NCBI GenBank assembly: GCA_963682175.1
Contig: OY821774.1
Location: forward strand, 48,312,201-48,376,200
Source of the DNA: Triglochin maritima
Lineage: Eukaryota; Streptophyta; Magnoliopsida; Alismatales; Juncaginaceae
Direction of reading: 5' to 3'
Length of the DNA: 64,000 nucleotides
Below, piece by piece: positions 21,476 to 31,241 of the stretch. The translations under genes were made by a program, and so were the position numbers. Numbering within the stretch: position 1 is the first letter of the stretch; each line of letters opens with the position of its first letter. The notes beneath the pieces are model-generated. The model did not search any database. It had not been told where the DNA came from and saw only the letters and a program-made list of their open reading frames with translations.

Positions 21476-22136
21476 TGCAGAGCAGAAAAGCTGCTGCAAG
21501 GATCTCGACGAGCCTTCCGGCCTACCGTCGGCCACTCCAACCCTCGCAAAGGCTAAAAAGAGATCTACACTAGAGCTTGACATACCTTAAGGCTTGAAGA
21601 AGCCTTTGAAGAACTCACGAAGTCGCCTCCACAAGCGCTTCACCTCCTTCTCCGGCGGAACCCGAATGCGACCACCTTCCTCTGGCCACACGATCCGACG
21701 AGCCCCGAACCACACGATCCGACGAGCTTCGAGCACTTCCTCACCTCAGAGAGCTACGGATCAAGAGAGAGAGAGAAAGAGAGAGAGAGAGACTTGAGTG
21801 AGAGAGAGGAAAACGAGTGAGGGAGAGGGAGAAGAATCCACACCTTAAACTCCTCCTCCTTCAATCTCCACCCTTCACCCCATCTCCTCCCACCATCTCA
21901 GCCCTCCATTTCCACCACTTCTAATCCACCACCTAATCACCATAAAACCCAATTAGCAATGGATTAGAACATAACACTGAATGATTTGTTGCCTATTGCA
22001 AAACATATATGAGCTGTCTAAAATATGAGATTGATGAGTTTCCTTTGATGAATATAGTTGTTGGACATATTACTTGATTTCATTAGGCAGTGATGACGTT
22101 TATGAGTCTAAGCCATCTTTGTATTTCAACAGTGTA

Positions 22137-23329
22137 CGTTGATGCTTTATAATATATGATTCATAGTTAAGTGGTGCCCATACAACAACGACGACATCAA
22201 CGAATTTTTTTAATCTCAAACTAATTGTGAATAAGTAAGACTACTCACGTTAGTAATAATAGTGCTTCGAACTTAGTTTTACTAAGGATACAATTGGTTT
22301 GCATATTGAGAGCAGCTGCATGTTAGACAATTCATTCTACTCTCGTGCCGTATGATACCACTGACATTTCTATTAGTTCAATAATAAATGGTTTTAAATC
22401 GGAAACGGTTGTAAAGTTCACGGTACGTAGACAATGGAATTGTGGTCCTAGATGGAAAATCCACTAAATTTAGAAGGATGGCTAAAAGAATGTAGTCACC
22501 CCATTAAATAGTTGAGCCTAATTCCTCAAAACAAGAAAAAGACATGCCCAGGAAGTGCCCCGTCATCCCTACCGACGACCACATAACCAACGACAAAATC
22601 TAAGTAGTTAAAAGCAGACAATCAACAGAGTTTATAGAGCATTCCAAGTCTCCAATAGCTAGCTAGGGCCTAGGATGGGTGATATATAATAGAATATTCC
22701 CATTCTTTACTTGAGTCTCATAATTATATCAACTATCCAATTATCCATCCATAGAGACAAAAAGGTACGAGACTTTTATTAAAAGCACTCTCTTAAACGT
22801 CGAGCCCCCATTGCCCATTATAGATGTTCTTAACAACCGAATATATCTAGCTATCTTTTGGATCATGTCTCTGATTGCCAACTTTATTGCATGCAGTCTC
22901 TACCTTTTATTTGATGTTTAGTTCCTATATATGAAACCCTCCTCACAGGTCACAAGTAATATTTTTGTAACTGATCGTAATTTGTTGGGTACTTAGAAAC
23001 GATTCGTCAAATCTTGAAATAAATTTATCTCATTTTTTATGTGATGATTAACATATTATTTTTTGAATTTAGTATTAGATATCAGGTACCTCAGTACGGC
23101 ATAATATACATTTAAAGAAGGTGATCGAAAAGAATATTAGCACCAAATCGAAAGTCACCATCGAAAAGTACTACACTTGTCTAGAACAAGCAATTCCAAA
23201 CAAACGCATATATATCATCAAACCATTGACAAACTTAGTCCTAACACACATTTCTATTATGAATCACGCTATTCATGTAGAACTAACTATAAGAGACTCC
23301 TATATATATATATATAGTCTCAACACACT

Positions 23330-23384
<55 letters not shown>

Positions 23385-23471
23385 CATTTATCTTCTATAC
23401 CAATTACACAAACCCTCCGGCCACTCTAAACAACTCACTTATAACTAAAAGCCACAATTAAACATGTTCGA
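22137..23471. other. Non-coding; 3' flank of the polygalacturonase gene
   Basis: No coding sequence was recognised. It includes AT-dinucleotide tracts at 23303-23319 and 23331-23380, listed separately. The 3' end of the minus-strand polygalacturonase transcript should fall in its last few hundred bases. Confidence 0.5.
23300..23381. repeat. (AT)n microsatellite
   Basis: Two TA tracts, one of about 17 bp and one of about 48 bp, separated by AGTCTCAACACACTCC. The second tract is pure TA. It is likely polymorphic in length. Confidence 0.9.
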
Positions 23472-25925
23472 TCATGAGTAGCACTTATTCTGACCATCTT
23501 CCAAAACCAACCTTGGAAGCCCCTCCAAGAGGCAAGTGACCGGAGGAACCGTGACCATTGGCGAGCCACCATATGCATTCCAACAGAAGGGGTCCAAAAT
23601 CACGTCCCCAGTGGACGGGAGGAGCTCCACCTCGCTTACGGTTATGTTGGTGCAAGGGATGGAGTCACTACAACCAAAATGCATCGGTCGACTCCGGACG
23701 TCATATGTCCCCTTGATGTCTGAGTAGACGATGTTGGAGACAAACACGGCCTCGGTGAGGTTCTTGCATGGTTTGGTGAGGCAATAATACTGGTCTATTA
23801 TGATCGGGTTCCGGACGTTGTCCATGTGAATTTTGGAGAATTTTACTGATGAGACCGAGCCCACGCCACCTTGCCATGTCTTGATCCGGACTCCGTTGTC
23901 GGAATCTCTGATTATTGCGTTTTCGACGGTTATGTTTGTCACGCAGGCACGGGAGTTTGCTTTGCCGAGGCTCCCTATGCTGTAAAATGATACAATTTAG
24001 CTAATTAGTTGGTTGGTTGGTTAATATACAGGTTATAATTCAAATATTCCATAAGCGGGAAACACAATAATGTGGTTTATAAATGTAAAGATCATTTAAT
24101 GTGAACCCTTTATTCCGGCCATTTACAAACTTATCCTCTGATCGATTTAGCTTTATTAATTTAACATAAAGAAGGTTCCAGTTTGAAATTAGATTGGTGA
24201 AAATAAAATCCGATTGATGGTATTGGTATCAATTTCCATATCAAACGAAAATCTTGCTGTTGTTATGTATCTTGAAAAGATGTTTAAGTTAAATAATCAG
24301 CTAACTCCTAAAATGCTCCAAAATTAATCTTAGAACCACGCATATACCTTATACCATGGCCGAGACCGCATGTTACATTTTGCAAGTGCACGTTCACACT
24401 ACCGGATCCAATAGATACGCAGTCATCACCTGTATATATACACAGTGATCTGAATCAATCAAACTCTCATATCTCAACATAGTTGTAAGTTGTAAATAGT
24501 TAATATGTGAAAAATATTTAAGTACGTACCATTTGAAATGATGGAATTATAGATTGCGGCCGAGACAGTGTTCTCGACGTGAATTCCATCAGTGTTGGGG
24601 CTCGTCCTGGGAGAGCTTATCGTAATGTTGTCCACGACGACATTCCGGCATTCGTCGAATCGGAAGTGGAATTGAGGGCTGTTCTCAACTTTGATGCCAT
24701 AAACTGTGACATTGGTTATGCCAAAGAACCTCAAAGCCTGCAATATTTTTGGTTAAGTGTTAGATATCTCTCGATTAAGCTTAAGGAAATTGTTAGGATT
24801 CTTAGGAATAAGTATCTATAAGCTATATTCTGGTAGCTTGATTTCGTGTCGCTTACAACTGGACTGTCACAAGGTCCTGCCAACGTGGTCCCGTTGATTC
24901 CCTGGTTTCACAAAAAGAAATACATGTATTAATACTATAATAAGATATATAAAAAATGGGGGGCGTAAGAGAGATCTAATAATGTGTATGTGATTTTTTC
25001 CAAGAAATAATTGAACAATTCAAAGTATAACCAATATTCTTTAATATTATTTCCCTACATTATGAAATTTTAATTACTACATGCATCAACGTGATGGTTC
25101 AAAGTGAAATTTATCAAACTTTAAGCATCGTGTACATATGTACTATGTCAATCTAACTGTTCAATTACTTCAACTATATATATGTCTAGCCGTTAGTGAA
25201 ATTTAAATGTAATATAATTTGGTTTTTCCATTGAACAACTGATGGATACATTAAGAATACTTACCATGTGAGGTTTGCAAGGAAGAGTCCACCACTTGTG
25301 CCCTCTGCCGTCGATGAGTCCTCCACCGCCCATAGTCATCCCATGAGCTCTATAAAACACGAGCCATTGCCGTTTGTTATTGCTCGCCGCCCACGAATCA
25401 GGTCCATCCGGTGGCACCATCACTCCTTCAACCTTCACAAATAAAAACCCAACAATCCATCAAATTATCAATCTAAATTAATTTTACTCAATCAAGAGAA
25501 AAAATTGACGAACATATATACATTTATAGCACCTGAAAATGGAGACCATTTTGACATGGACCGGCAAAAATGACTGACTCAATCATGAAAGTGTAACCTT
25601 TAGGCACTAGTACCGTCCCACCCTCTATTTGACATGCATTTTCCCATGCAGTCTTGAAGGCTTTGGTATCATCCGTCAAGCCATCTCCAACAGCTCCTAA
25701 CGATGTCACGTCGAAAACATTCCCCGAACCTGTCGGCCCCTCACTCGAACCGCCACTGCTAGGAGGTGGCAATGGCGGTGGCGAAACCGGAGATTGTGAT
25801 GAACGTGATTTCCTATCATGCTTCTTGCGACCGTGTAATTTTCTTCTTGCTTGGGCACAGCTAAAAGAAAGGCTCAAGTAGAAGAAGAGGAACACTAGAA
25901 GCCAATGCTTAGGGGAGTGTTTCAT
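23472..25925 (-). CDS. Polygalacturonase (pectinase, glycoside hydrolase family 28), secreted
   Basis: It hydrolyses alpha-1,4-galacturonan (demethylated pectin) in the cell wall. The six exons on the minus strand are 25533-25925, 25265-25432, 24857-24901, 24530-24737, 24348-24429 and 23472-23979. All borders are GT-AG and the total of 1404 nt encodes 467 residues. The start at 25925 is preferred over an upstream in-frame ATG because it gives a good signal peptide (MKHSPKHW, then a hydrophobic run ending SCAQA), and TATATAA lies about 56 bp upstream. A basic and Ser/Pro-rich linker (residues about 27-60) precedes the catalytic beta-helix. All GH28 active-site motifs are present in order: [24 protein letters not shown] and VRIKTW. 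Exon junctions split DDC and GHGIS codons cleanly. The linker resembles a clade of Arabidopsis polygalacturonases with Pro-rich N-termini. The gene appears intact. Confidence 0.95.
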
Positions 25926-25980
25926 ATTTAAGTAACAAGTTTGAGGAGTAGTGTGAGATGAAGTGAAGGGTACGGTGGGG

Positions 25981-25987
25981 TTATATA
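25981..25987 (-). promoter_or_regulatory. TATA box of the polygalacturonase gene
   Basis: TATATAA on the minus strand lies about 56 bp upstream of ATG 25925. This places the expected transcription start near 25955, inside the short space before the start codon, and excludes the upstream ATG at 25994. Confidence 0.6.
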
Positions 25988-26330
25988 CACACACAAATTA
26001 TGAAGAGTCTCACTTTCGGAAGAGATCTCTATCTATCAAAGTCTTTGAGATTCAACAATGGCGTCTTCAACTTGAGCGCATGATCAATGATAGAAGTTGT
26101 TATACGAGAATAATATTGGAGCGCTAAGGAAGGGAGGAAATTGAGGTTGGCATGTGATGGAAGGAAGTTGGAGAGTGGAGATATAGTGTGGGTTTGTAGT
26201 GGGACTACTAAATAATTAATTAGTGGTAGCGTTGGTTGAAAGAATATATGCAATCATGGAATTATTGATTTGCATAGAGTCATGCGTGAAGTAGTGCATG
26301 TGTGTACGTGTTTATCATATTTGCTTGTTC
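25988..26330. other. Upstream region of the polygalacturonase gene, cut by the Harbinger insertion
   Basis: No coding sequence. Only about 350 bp of native promoter remain before the Harbinger element begins at 26334, so its GC-rich end and its genes now lie next to the polygalacturonase control region. Confidence 0.5.
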
Positions 26331-26835
26331 TTAGAGCACCCTTAACGGGTGCTCTTTGCTTGGGCGCCCGTGAAGGACGCCCGAGCTGCCCTTTCTTAAT
26401 GGGATGGTGCGCCCAGGGTGCCTGGGAGGCAGGCCTCCCGGGAATGCGCCCTGAGCACCCGAGGGGGGTGGCCCCCCCATTGGTCCCGATTTTTTTTTGT
26501 TTTATTTTTGTTTTAAAAATAAAGATTATTTATATATAATTAGGATAATATATTAATTAGGTAAATTGAATTAAATTAATTAGGTATTGAAAAATATTTT
26601 ATTATTAATTAACTTTTATTTATTTATTTAGATAAAATTTAAAAAATTATAAACAAAATAAGAAATAGTAGTACAATACTCATACACTTCGGAAACAAAA
26701 TACAAATACAGAATACGAAATACAACAGAAATAAGGAAAGGAAAGATAGTCATCCTACGTATACGAAATTTAAACTACCAGAATACTGATAAACTACAAC
26801 AAACATATTTATATTACAAATGAAAACATGAGCAC

Positions 26836-28043
26836 CTACAAATATCTTTGAGCTTTAGCCCACTCCTTGAGTTCAGTAAGTGTTTCTTTATCGATTTCGT
26901 CCTTGTTTTCCTTCTTCATCGGATCAAATAGGACATCAAGTTTCTTGCTGTTGAGTTCCCTTTGGAAATTCGTCTCATCTTCGATGTGTTTCCTCTCCAC
27001 CCGTTCTTCATAACGCAAGTATTTTTCCTCTTTCACTTTTGCACTACATTCAATTTGTTTCCCCAATTCTAACATATCAGGATCAAGTTGTGCCTGAAAT
27101 TGTTGTTTCCCCTTCTTTTTCTTAGCTTTTTTAACACCTTCAAGACAAGGACATGTTTCGAACACTATTTCATATGTTGAAGGTGTTGCGTGAGTCTCAT
27201 CGTCGTTGGTGTTTTTTCTTTTCCCGCTGCTAAAACTCTCCGGACTTTCTACAACGACGTTTCAGGTGGGAAGTCCAAGCGCAGCAGACTCCCATTTAGG
27301 GTACATGCGTAACAAAAGCCACACATGCATGTACTGAAATTTGACGTTGTGTGTTCGTTCGTAGATGGTGTGCGCATCATGGATGACATCGTCCTTGTTG
27401 TAACCACTTCTCTTCCTCCGCACCGCCTGGTCGAAGCAACTGACCCATTGGTTCACAGATGGTGATGTACGCCTCCATCGCCCCTTCAATAATTCATCGT
27501 TACGCTCTACTGCACCTGGCTCGCCTGAGTCATTGAAGATGCGCTCCACACGTCTCCAGAAGGACTTCATTTTTTGGTTTGTCCCAACCACAACATCGCC
27601 ACTTACAGCCATGTAATCCGAGACGAGTCGTTGATCCTCTTGTGTGGACCACAATTTTTGCGACCTCATCGTCGTGGTTTTGCGTGTTGCCTCACGACTT
27701 GTAGGTTGAACGACATTTTCGTCATTCACATGAGGTGTAATGCGGCTTGCATTTCCACTACTTTCGTCACTTAGGAGGCGAGTATACATACCCATTGGGA
27801 ATTGGGTTTGCCATTCTTCCTGAGTTGGTGGTTGGTATTGATTGTGCGGGTAGAACCCTGGGTGTGGGAAAAATTGGTTTTGGTGGGACAGGTGGAATCC
27901 TGGTTGTGGGTTAAATTGGCTTTGGTATAACGGGTGGAATCCTGGTTGTGGAACATTTTGGTAGGGGAAAAGTGTTGGGTTGGGGGTGGACGACGTGGAG
28001 ATCGTCGGTACTTTGGTGAACCATTGTCTTCTGAAGAGGACAT
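26836..28043 (-). pseudogene. Harbinger ORF1: Myb/SANT-like DNA-binding protein, broken
   Basis: ORF1 proteins bind the transposon ends and assist the transposase. The plus-to-minus reading gives a Gln/Asn-rich N-terminus (from 28043), then a trihelix/SANT domain with the usual tryptophans (LWSTQEDQRLV, SFWRRV, GRWRR), then VKFQYMHVWLLLRMYPKW, and after an in-frame TGA at 27262-27264 the C-terminal coiled region (CPCLEGVKKAKKKKGKQQ, ELKEWAKAQRYL) down to 26836. A frameshift near 27780-27795 separates the N-terminal piece. The segment 27165-27262 is open in the same frame as both sides, so only one stop breaks it there. Genome annotations often mislabel such proteins as glutathione S-transferase T3-like or as NAM-associated. 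Confidence 0.85.
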
Positions 28044-28108
28044 TGTGAGATTATGGTGGAAGAAGTAAGATCGGAATAGATGTGAGTAGAGAATTAAGGT
28101 GGTTGGGG

Positions 28109-28120
28109 TATATATATATT
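28109..28120 (-). promoter_or_regulatory. TATA box of Harbinger ORF1
   Basis: A TATATATATA run about 65 bp upstream of the ORF1 start at 28043. It is placed just left of the 72-bp tandem array. Confidence 0.45.
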
Positions 28121-28128
28121 CAAGTAGT

Positions 28129-28508
28129 CACGCGCATACTGTAGGTCCTCGATGCTTGAGAAGTCCAAGCCTCGATCCAATCGTCTCGGCTTTTGTGAGT
28201 CACGCGCATATTGTAGGTCCTCGATGCTTGAGAAGCCTAAGCCTCGATGCAATCGTCTCGTCTTTTATGAGTCACGCGCATACTGTAGGTCCTCGATGCC
28301 TGAGAAGTCCAAGCCTCGATCCAATCGTCTCGTTTTTTGTGAGTCGCGCGCATACTGTAGGTCCTCGATGCTTGAGAAGTCTAAGCCTCGATGCAATCGT
28401 CTTGTCTTTTGTGTAGTCACGCACATACTGTAGGTCCTCGATGCTTGAGAAGTTCAACCCTCGATCCGATCGTCTTGTATTTTGCCTAGTCACGCGCATA
28501 CTGTAGGT
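28129..28508. repeat. 72-bp tandem array in the divergent promoter of the Harbinger element
   Basis: The unit CGCGCATACTGTAGGTCCTC followed by GATGCTTGAGAAGTCCAAGC and CTCGATCCAATCGTCTCG recurs at 28131, 28203, 28275, 28347, 28420 and 28493 (period 72-73 bp), giving five full copies and a sixth start. It lies exactly between the ORF1 TATA box and the transposase TATA box. Units alternate slightly between a CCAAGCCTCGATCC and a CTAAGCCTCGATGC version, hinting at a 144-bp higher-order unit. Confidence 0.92.
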
Positions 28509-28520
28509 TACTTCTCACAA

Positions 28521-28528
28521 CTATAAAT
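28521..28528 (+). promoter_or_regulatory. TATA box of the Harbinger transposase gene
   Basis: CTATAAAT about 45 bp upstream of ATG 28570 and directly right of the 72-bp array. Confidence 0.55.
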
Positions 28529-28569
28529 GTAGTCCTCCTGGTTGGTTCTCTCTCATTCATCTACGAACA

Positions 28570-29022
28570 ATGTCTTCACCCGATAAGTCTTCCAGTTCGA
28601 AGTCTTCATCATCTTCAACATCCAATGACGAAGTTTACGACCAAGTGTTGAACTGCTTAACAGAGTATGTCTCCCAAGTGGTGGACCAACGTCCTAAGAG
28701 GCGCAGAAGGCGAACTTCGAACCCTGATAGAGATAGGGAGCTTGGTTACAACCGTTTGATTGTCGATTATTTTTCTAACGACCCTGTTTATCCTGACAAC
28801 ATTTTCAGGAGAAGATTTAGGATGCGAAAGCATGTCTTTCTTCGCATTGTGAGTGCCATTGAGGCGTCTGATGCCTTCTTCCAACGTAATCCAGACGCCA
28901 CCGGTAGGATGAGCATCTCTGGCCTGCAGAAATGTACTGTGGCGATTCGTATGCTAGCGTACGGTGTTGCGGCTGATGAGGTGGACGAATACTTGAGGCT
29001 AAGAGAATCCACGGCAAGAAAC
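28570..29022 (+). pseudogene. Harbinger transposase, 5' part (before the copia insertion)
   Basis: Starts at ATG 28570 with a Ser-rich N-terminus. It continues through a basic stretch (RPKRRRRR), the Harbinger N-terminal region (NRLIVDYFSNDPVYPDN, FRRRFRMRKHVFLRIV) and a helix-turn-helix-like segment (KCTVAIRMLAYGVAADEVDE), and reaches RESTARN, where copia element B entered. The last five host bases GAAAC are the target duplication. The continuation is at 38989-39852. This half itself has no stop. Confidence 0.92.
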
Positions 29023-31157
29023 GGTAGGATTTCATGTTTAATTATACATATATATTTTTTGAATTTTCATGTATAATAAGGATCTATTAGAATTTTCTTC
29101 GATTTATATATGCATGCATCAGTTTGTTTTAACAACTAATTTCAAAAACTTATTAAAACAAACACAAAGGGACCCCGAAATTCATACCTAGAAGTTCTCA
29201 AAAACTTCTTGACGTTTCAGAGACGTTGAGGAAGCCAATCTTCGCTTCTCGTTGCGCCGGATGCCTCCGAGTGTTCACCGAAACCCTAAACAAGGTTGGA
29301 GAGAAAGGAGCTAGCCAATCGATCTCCAAACAAGCTTAGAATCTAGCTACAAACCCCTTCCTTAGCCTCTGAGATTTCTCCTTCCAAAGACTTAGAAAAC
29401 TAAGAGAATTTTCGTGGGTTTTAGTAATGAATTAGGAGAGAAAATAATTTCTGAATTGTGTAACCCAATTAGGGAGAATAAGGACCTATTTATAGGTTCC
29501 AATCTTACTCTTAATCATGGCTATTCTTAAGCCACGGTTTTATGACAATTTCTCTCACAAACTAATTCCATAATGCATTATATGCATCCACAAAACGTTT
29601 GACCAAATTTGGAGCTAATCCAACCATCGATCAAATTAATCTCTTAATAATCAAAGGCAGAAAATCGACCGCTGTTCGGTTTACCGAGTCCCACTCGGTT
29701 AACCGAATTTGTCACGATCGTTTAACCGAGTACGTGACGGATGACCGAATCTTAAGGAGAAAAATTCTCCTTAACCGATCTGACTAATTCTCGTCCAAGA
29801 CCGAGTGCTATTCGGTTAACCGAAAATATCGGAACTTGACATTGTTCGGTCGACCGTTTCTGGTTCGGTACACCGTACCAAAGTTCCAGGCACTTTGGTC
29901 AAGTTCGGTCAATCAATTACGATTATCCGTTCCACGTTCGGTTGACCGATCCATAGATCCTTCGGTCGACCGAACCATAACGGATTACCGAACTTCTACC
30001 TGATTGCGCCTATTTCAAATTTTGGATTTATTTCCAACAAAATTTGAACTTAAGGGGGTTTTAGCAAATTCACAACTTATGCAATGTATTATCCTATGCA
30101 ACAATAAATTATTGCACCCCATAATATATGCATCTCATATGAATTTATCATGACTCTAATTATGTTTATATACAACATAATTGATTTTACTTGTTCACCA
30201 CATGTGTCATATTTTCTATGAGAAACCCGACACATCATATGAACCAAAAATCAAGCTTCTTGTTTCACGGTTTTTGCGGTGTGACCTATGGGAGGATCTA
30301 AACTAAGTTGGCAGTGATATTAAGAGCTTAATATCACAAGCTATAAGCGGTATCTAGCTACACATCATAGCTCCCAATTAGTTAGATGTCTTAATTCCAC
30401 TCGAACCAAAACCCGATCCATTTAGTGATGGAGTGCACCACTTGTGTCCGTCCCTTGCCTCATGATATTAAGAATACACACAAAGTAGTATTGTGTCATC
30501 TTTGTATTAGTATTCATTTCTTGATCTCTTTAAGCTAGTTATAAATATGTGACTTAACTCAAATCACATTGTGCACATTATAACTTTGCTTTATCAAGGG
30601 GCCCACTAATATCATCACTCAATTAAGAGGGGCAATGATAATCTTTTGACTAACTATCTTCTCCAACGAAAGTTATACTTAACCAACCAATGCATTTACA
30701 CTACAGTGATCGATAGTTCAAGACACTGATCTAATTAAGTATTCCTTAAGTGATCAGATATAAGTCTCATATCAAAGGACCAAAGACACAGTAAAATATT
30801 AATGACACAGAAACACATTTCTATAATATTTTACTTATTAGGTCTATTCAGTATACAAAAGTAATATTTTCCTCTTTTGCATACCCGTGTTGTCACTCAC
30901 TTGTAGAGCTACAATGATCTATGACCAACACGACAATCTTAACTCGGTAATTAATGTTCCATGTTAATTACCATGATTGCGAATATCTTTTGTTTTATGT
31001 AAACCAATATCTTTTAGAGCTCTACGGTTAAGGACCAAGAGCCTCTTCCTTAACACTTCTAAAAGACGAATAACATAAACAAGGAACAAAATGATTTCTC
31101 ATTCAATTCATAATAATTGACATTTAAAAGTAAAACTTTTAGAACACATTCCCTTCA
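29023..31157 (-). repeat. 3' LTR of copia element B
   Basis: 2135 bp. It is nearly identical to 36854-38988. Its outermost base at 29023 is G where the other LTR has T, so the terminal TG dinucleotide is altered on this copy. It includes a palindrome cluster at about 29670-29990. Confidence 0.93.
29670..29992. promoter_or_regulatory. Palindrome cluster (CGGTTAACCG and CGGTCGACCG mixed) in copia B LTR
   Basis: This LTR has both CGGTTAACCG-type and CGGTCGACCG-type sites, plus intermediate CGGTTGACCG, CGGTTTACCG and CGGTACACCG. Paired sites are 19-24 bp apart, less regular than in the solo-LTR families. The same cluster occurs at 37503-37806 in the other LTR. TTAA is what both-strand C-to-T change of TCGA would give. 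Confidence 0.65.
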
Positions 31158-31241
31158 ATCTCCCACTTGTTATTAATGTTTTCTTTCTCATACATACTCA
31201 ATGCATAAAACAATAATAACTAGGGTAAATCTCATTACATA

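Larger units (their letters stand above)
20064..21976 (+). mobile_element. Solo LTR, TGTAACG family (copy 2)
   Basis: A 1913-bp element that starts TGTAACGCCCCGAAACAG and ends GAACATAACA. It has a perfect 5-bp duplication CTGAA at 20059-20063 and 21977-21981. The interrupted sequence is independently known from the other LTR of copia element A, where GGACTGAATGATTTG runs on without a break, so both borders are exact. It carries a 58-bp tandem array, a palindrome cluster and a GA-rich tract (21765-21800). There are no internal proteins. It is the second copy of the family seen at 10860-12769. Confidence 0.92.
15281..22131 (-). mobile_element. Ty1/copia element A (Ale/Retrofit-like), decayed, interrupted by a solo LTR
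   Basis: Short LTRs (15281-15528, and 19970-22131 split by a solo LTR) enclose a minus-strand gag-pol remnant. The 5-bp duplication GTGTA lies at 15276-15280 and 22132-22136. On the minus strand the 5' LTR is followed by TGATATCTGAGCAG, a decayed initiator-Met tRNA primer site, and a purine tract (CTTGAGTGGTAG) precedes the 3' LTR. The protein resembles that of the intact element C at 49798-54628. The short LTRs and sequence style fit the Ale/Retrofit lineage, but this is inference. Confidence 0.85.
19970..22131 (-). repeat. 5' LTR of copia element A, split by a solo LTR
   Basis: Pieces 19970-20063 and 21977-22131 together match 15281-15528. The interruption is the solo LTR at 20064-21976, which duplicated CTGAA of this LTR. 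Confidence 0.82.

Noticed and set aside
27262..27795. Glutathione S-transferase as function for this minus-strand protein
   Set aside because: The sequence has a SANT/trihelix-type tryptophan pattern and lies divergent to a Harbinger transposase. The GST label on such proteins in databases is a known misannotation.
28152..28433. Open frames with repeated LEKSKPR / RCNRLVF peptides
   Set aside because: They translate the 72-bp tandem array in two frames and are a by-product of repeat units divisible by three.
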